Source: Acidobacteriota bacterium (GTDB lineage: Bacteria > Acidobacteriota > Thermoanaerobaculia > Multivoradales > Multivoraceae). From it: a stretch of DNA of 64,000 nt. Within the stretch, counting starts at the first letter, position 1. Each line of letters starts with the position of its first letter. The notes below the pieces were generated by a model. The model was not told the origin of the DNA and did not search any database. It was given only the letters and a program-made list of their open reading frames with translations. A program made the position numbers and the translations under genes. Positions 62,301 through 64,000 of the stretch are shown here, piece by piece. The stretch lies in the NCBI GenBank assembly GCA_026707545.1, contig JAPOWR010000005.1:186001-250000 (forward strand). Reading direction: 5' to 3'.

Positions 62301-62836
62301 GAGTGAACTTTCCCATGCCGGACTACATGCCGTCTTCGATGTACTCCCTGAACTACGTCAGGATGGTCGATCGGGCCAGCAACTGGGGTGGCGCCAGGTT
62401 CACCAGCGAGCCCGAGGACGAGGACCCTCAATGGATCCGGGTGCGGACGGCCAACCCGGACACGGAACCGCCCGAGCTCGACCTGAACAGGATGAGCGTC
62501 GACGCGGAACCCACGAACCCTGAACAGCCGAACGGCGAGACGATCGTCAGGTTCACTTTTCGTGTGCGCGACAACATCTCGGGCTACATGAGTGGGGGGA
62601 TCGTCCTCCGCGATCCGCAGGGGATAAGCCACTTCGTCTACGTGCGTTACGCGGATCGCCACCGCGTCTTTCCGCGGGGCGATCCCACGAAGTGGGAGGA
62701 GCTCACGGTCGTGCATGTCCTGCCGCCCGGCTCGGCGCCGGGAACCTGGGGCGTTGCCAACATGCGGCTCGCAGACCGGGCCCACAACTTCGTGCATCAC
62801 GACTTCACGGAAGTGATCCACTTCGAAGTGGACTGA
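59356..62836 (+). pseudogene. Secreted protein with two VLDGC domains and a putative zinc peptidase domain, 1-base frameshift
   Basis: ATG 59356 opens a signal peptide (LKLAGSVVCVLALSGPAAGAV), but the frame breaks at 59501-59505, where GCGGGTGAGC replaces GCGGTGAGC of the paralogue at 62853. The rest (from 59507, 1109 residues) is open. Order: two domains with KVLDGCxVNGHRWVF (near 59640 and 60105), a CNA-B-like module (FGRFRFDDLAAGRYAVKVHAGG), then a large domain with HEKAH near base 61372 and NPNEDMAES near 61540, the layout of gluzincin-type zinc peptidases, and beta-rich C-terminal domains (TIVRFTFRVRDNISGY). Either a base-call error or a loss of the export signal. Confidence 0.78.
60065..60501 (+). 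repeat. 437-bp identical duplication, first copy
   Basis: Identical base for base to 63564-64000, covering the second VLDGC domain and the CNA-B-like module. Outside this stretch the two genes differ at many positions, so the identity has a sharp left edge at 60065; the right edge is not visible because the window ends. Confidence 0.93.
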
Positions 62837-62852
62837 GGCGACGGGTCGTCAG

Positions 62853-64000
62853 ATGGGCGCGAGCATGGAGCTGCAGGTCGCCCGGCTTGCCGGCTCCGTC
62901 GTGTGTGTTCTGGCGTTGAACGGTCCAGCGGCGGGGGCCGTCCAGGGCGTGGGGGACTACACCGACTGCGTGCCGTCGACATCGCAGGTCACGTTCGAGC
63001 CCGGCTACGCGGTGAGCATGTGCTTCGAGTACGAGCGGGACGGCGGGCCGGCGCAAGCTGACGCGATCGATTTCGGGCTCGGTTCGCGCCAGTCGGGCCT
63101 GCTCTGGTTCTTCGATCCGGACAACGCCGAGGTGTTGATCAAGGTCCTGGACGGATGTGAGATGAACGGCCACCGCTGGGTGTTCGTGGCGCCGGTGACG
63201 ACGCTGGCGTTCAACCTCTCGGTCGAGGAGACAGCCACCGGGAAGAGGTGGGTGCACCGGAATCCGCGGGGCGGCGTGACCGCGGAGGCGAGGAGCGATC
63301 TGACCGCCTTTCCGTGCGGGCCGGCGGTGGCTTCATCGGCGTCCTTGACGTGGCCCGGCGCTTCCTTTGCGGCGGCGTTGCCGGGACCCATGGCGGACAT
63401 CCGGTACGCGGTCGCCGGTGCGACCGCGGATTGCGCGCCCCGGCCGGCGACGACCCTGGGCGGCGGCTTCACGGTCAGCATGTGCGTCGAACACGAGAGA
63501 GACGGCGAAGTGGTCGTGACGCAGGCGCGGGACTACGGCCTGAACTCCAGCCAGTCCGCCCTGCTGTACTTCTTCGAGCGCGACAACGCGGAGGTGCTGG
63601 TCAAGGTCCTGGACGGGTGCGCCGTCAACGGCCACCGCTGGGTATTCGCGGCACCGGTGACGACGCTCGGGTTCAACCTGTCGATCGAGCCGCCCGGCGG
63701 CGGCGCCGCCTGGACGCACACGAACAGCCTCGGCCGGACGGCTTCGGCGAGGAGCGACGCCGAGGCGTTCCCCTGTGGCGACGACGAGCAGCCGGGAGGC
63801 CCGAACTCCTTCACCGGTCAGGTCGTCGGCCATCGGGGCGCCCGGCCGGACGTCGAGGTGCTGCTGACCGCGAAGGGTGTTCTCCGGGTCGCGACTCCGG
63901 ACTCCTTCGGCCGTTTCCGGTTCGACGACCTCGCGGCCGGCCGTTACGCCGTCAAGGTCCACGCGGGCGGTCACCGCACGACGGCGGCTCGCATGGTCGA
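62853..64000 (+). CDS. Paralogue of the preceding secreted protein, 3' end beyond the window
   Basis: 382 residues are visible from ATG 62853 (ATG 62865 possible), with no stop before the window end. The signal peptide (ARLAGSVVCVLALNGPAAGAV) is in frame with the body, unlike in the gene upstream. Two VLDGC domains follow (KVLDGCEMNGHRWVF near 63150 and KVLDGCAVNGHRWVF near 63605), then the CNA-B-like module. It starts 16 bases after the upstream stop. It probably continues into the same peptidase domain. Confidence 0.82.
   Translation, partial: MGASMELQVARLAGSVVCVLALNGPAAGAVQGVGDYTDCVPSTSQVTFEPGYAVSMCFEYERDGGPAQADAIDFGLGSRQSGLLWFFDPDNAEVLIKVLDGCEMNGHRWVFVAPVTTLAFNLSVEETATGKRWVHRNPRGGVTAEARSDLTAFPCGPAVASSASLTWPGASFAAALPGPMADIRYAVAGATADCAPRPATTLGGGFTVSMCVEHERDGEVVVTQARDYGLNSSQSALLYFFERDNAEVLVKVLDGCAVNGHRWVFAAPVTTLGFNLSIEPPGGGAAWTHTNSLGRTASARSDAEAFPCGDDEQPGGPNSFTGQVVGHRGARPDVEVLLTAKGVLRVATPDSFGRFRFDDLAAGRYAVKVHAGGHRTTAARMV
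63564..64000 (+). repeat. 437-bp identical duplication, second copy
   Basis: Same sequence as 60065-60501 at an offset of 3499 bases, running to the window end. Three substitutions in the 20 bases just upstream mark the boundary. Confidence 0.93.

Overview
The window is GC-rich bacterial DNA and is densely coding. Paired exported proteins with VWFA-related domains, paired GWxTD/VWFA proteins, many secreted multi-domain proteins and a hopanoid locus together suggest an Acidobacteriota lineage, perhaps Thermoanaerobaculia-like. That placement is inferred from gene content; there is no rRNA here to confirm it. I saw no tRNA, rRNA or CRISPR array.

Layout. 1-6.4 kb: two tandem VWFA proteins and an S9 peptidase gene, separated and in one case invaded by a palindromic repeat. 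6.4-9.5 kb: AAA ATPase, a small membrane protein coupled to an SCP2 protein, and a DUF2235 hydrolase. 9.5-13.5 kb: three tandem exported paralogues of a family I cannot name, behind a strong promoter and a long leader; a fourth copy is at 26.6 kb. 13.6-17.9 kb: coiled-coil protein, nuclease-like ORF, ABC-2 permease, GT2 glycosyltransferase and GNAT protein. 17.9-22.3 kb: a 1493-residue reprolysin-type metalloprotease. 22.4-24.0 kb: two adjacent toxin-antitoxin modules (HEPN/MNT and Phd/PIN). 24.3-26.5 kb: macrodomain protein, unknown protein, ApgM-type phosphoglycerate mutase. 28-34.5 kb: DUF5678, maf and two GWxTD/VWFA proteins on the minus strand. 34.5-39.5 kb: a repeat array with a REP-associated tyrosine transposase (RAYT), then a cysteine desulfurase-mnmA operon. 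39.5-48.3 kb: unknown proteins, rsmI, a lytic transglycosylase, prmC, prfA and a methyltransferase. 48.3-59.2 kb: a hopanoid operon (shc, hpnH, hpnA, hpnG) whose hpnA is split by a 6.05-kb transposon. 59.4-64 kb: two near-duplicate secreted proteins, the first with a frameshift and the second cut by the window end.

Two mobile-DNA stories stand out. First, 23 copies of one perfect or near-perfect 18-bp palindrome lie in eight clusters at 1.8-5.2 and 27.8-39.4 kb. They form compound elements around the only RAYT gene in the window and include a tandem array of about 138 bp period. Copies also lie in frame inside one gene and replace the start of another. Second, an IS1595-type element has 24-bp terminal inverted repeats and an exact 8-bp target duplication. 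It carries a DNA methyltransferase-HNH fusion, a 55-residue protein, a DUF2513 protein and a captured metalloprotease. Removing it and one target copy restores an open hpnA of 342 codons including the stop. A decayed relative lies at 44.2-45.4 kb.

The secreted proteins share home-made modules. A domain centred on LIKVLDGCxxNGHxWVF occurs eight times in three genes, and two reprolysin-type proteases share an N-terminal region. This suggests a lineage that expands exported proteins by duplication and shuffling.
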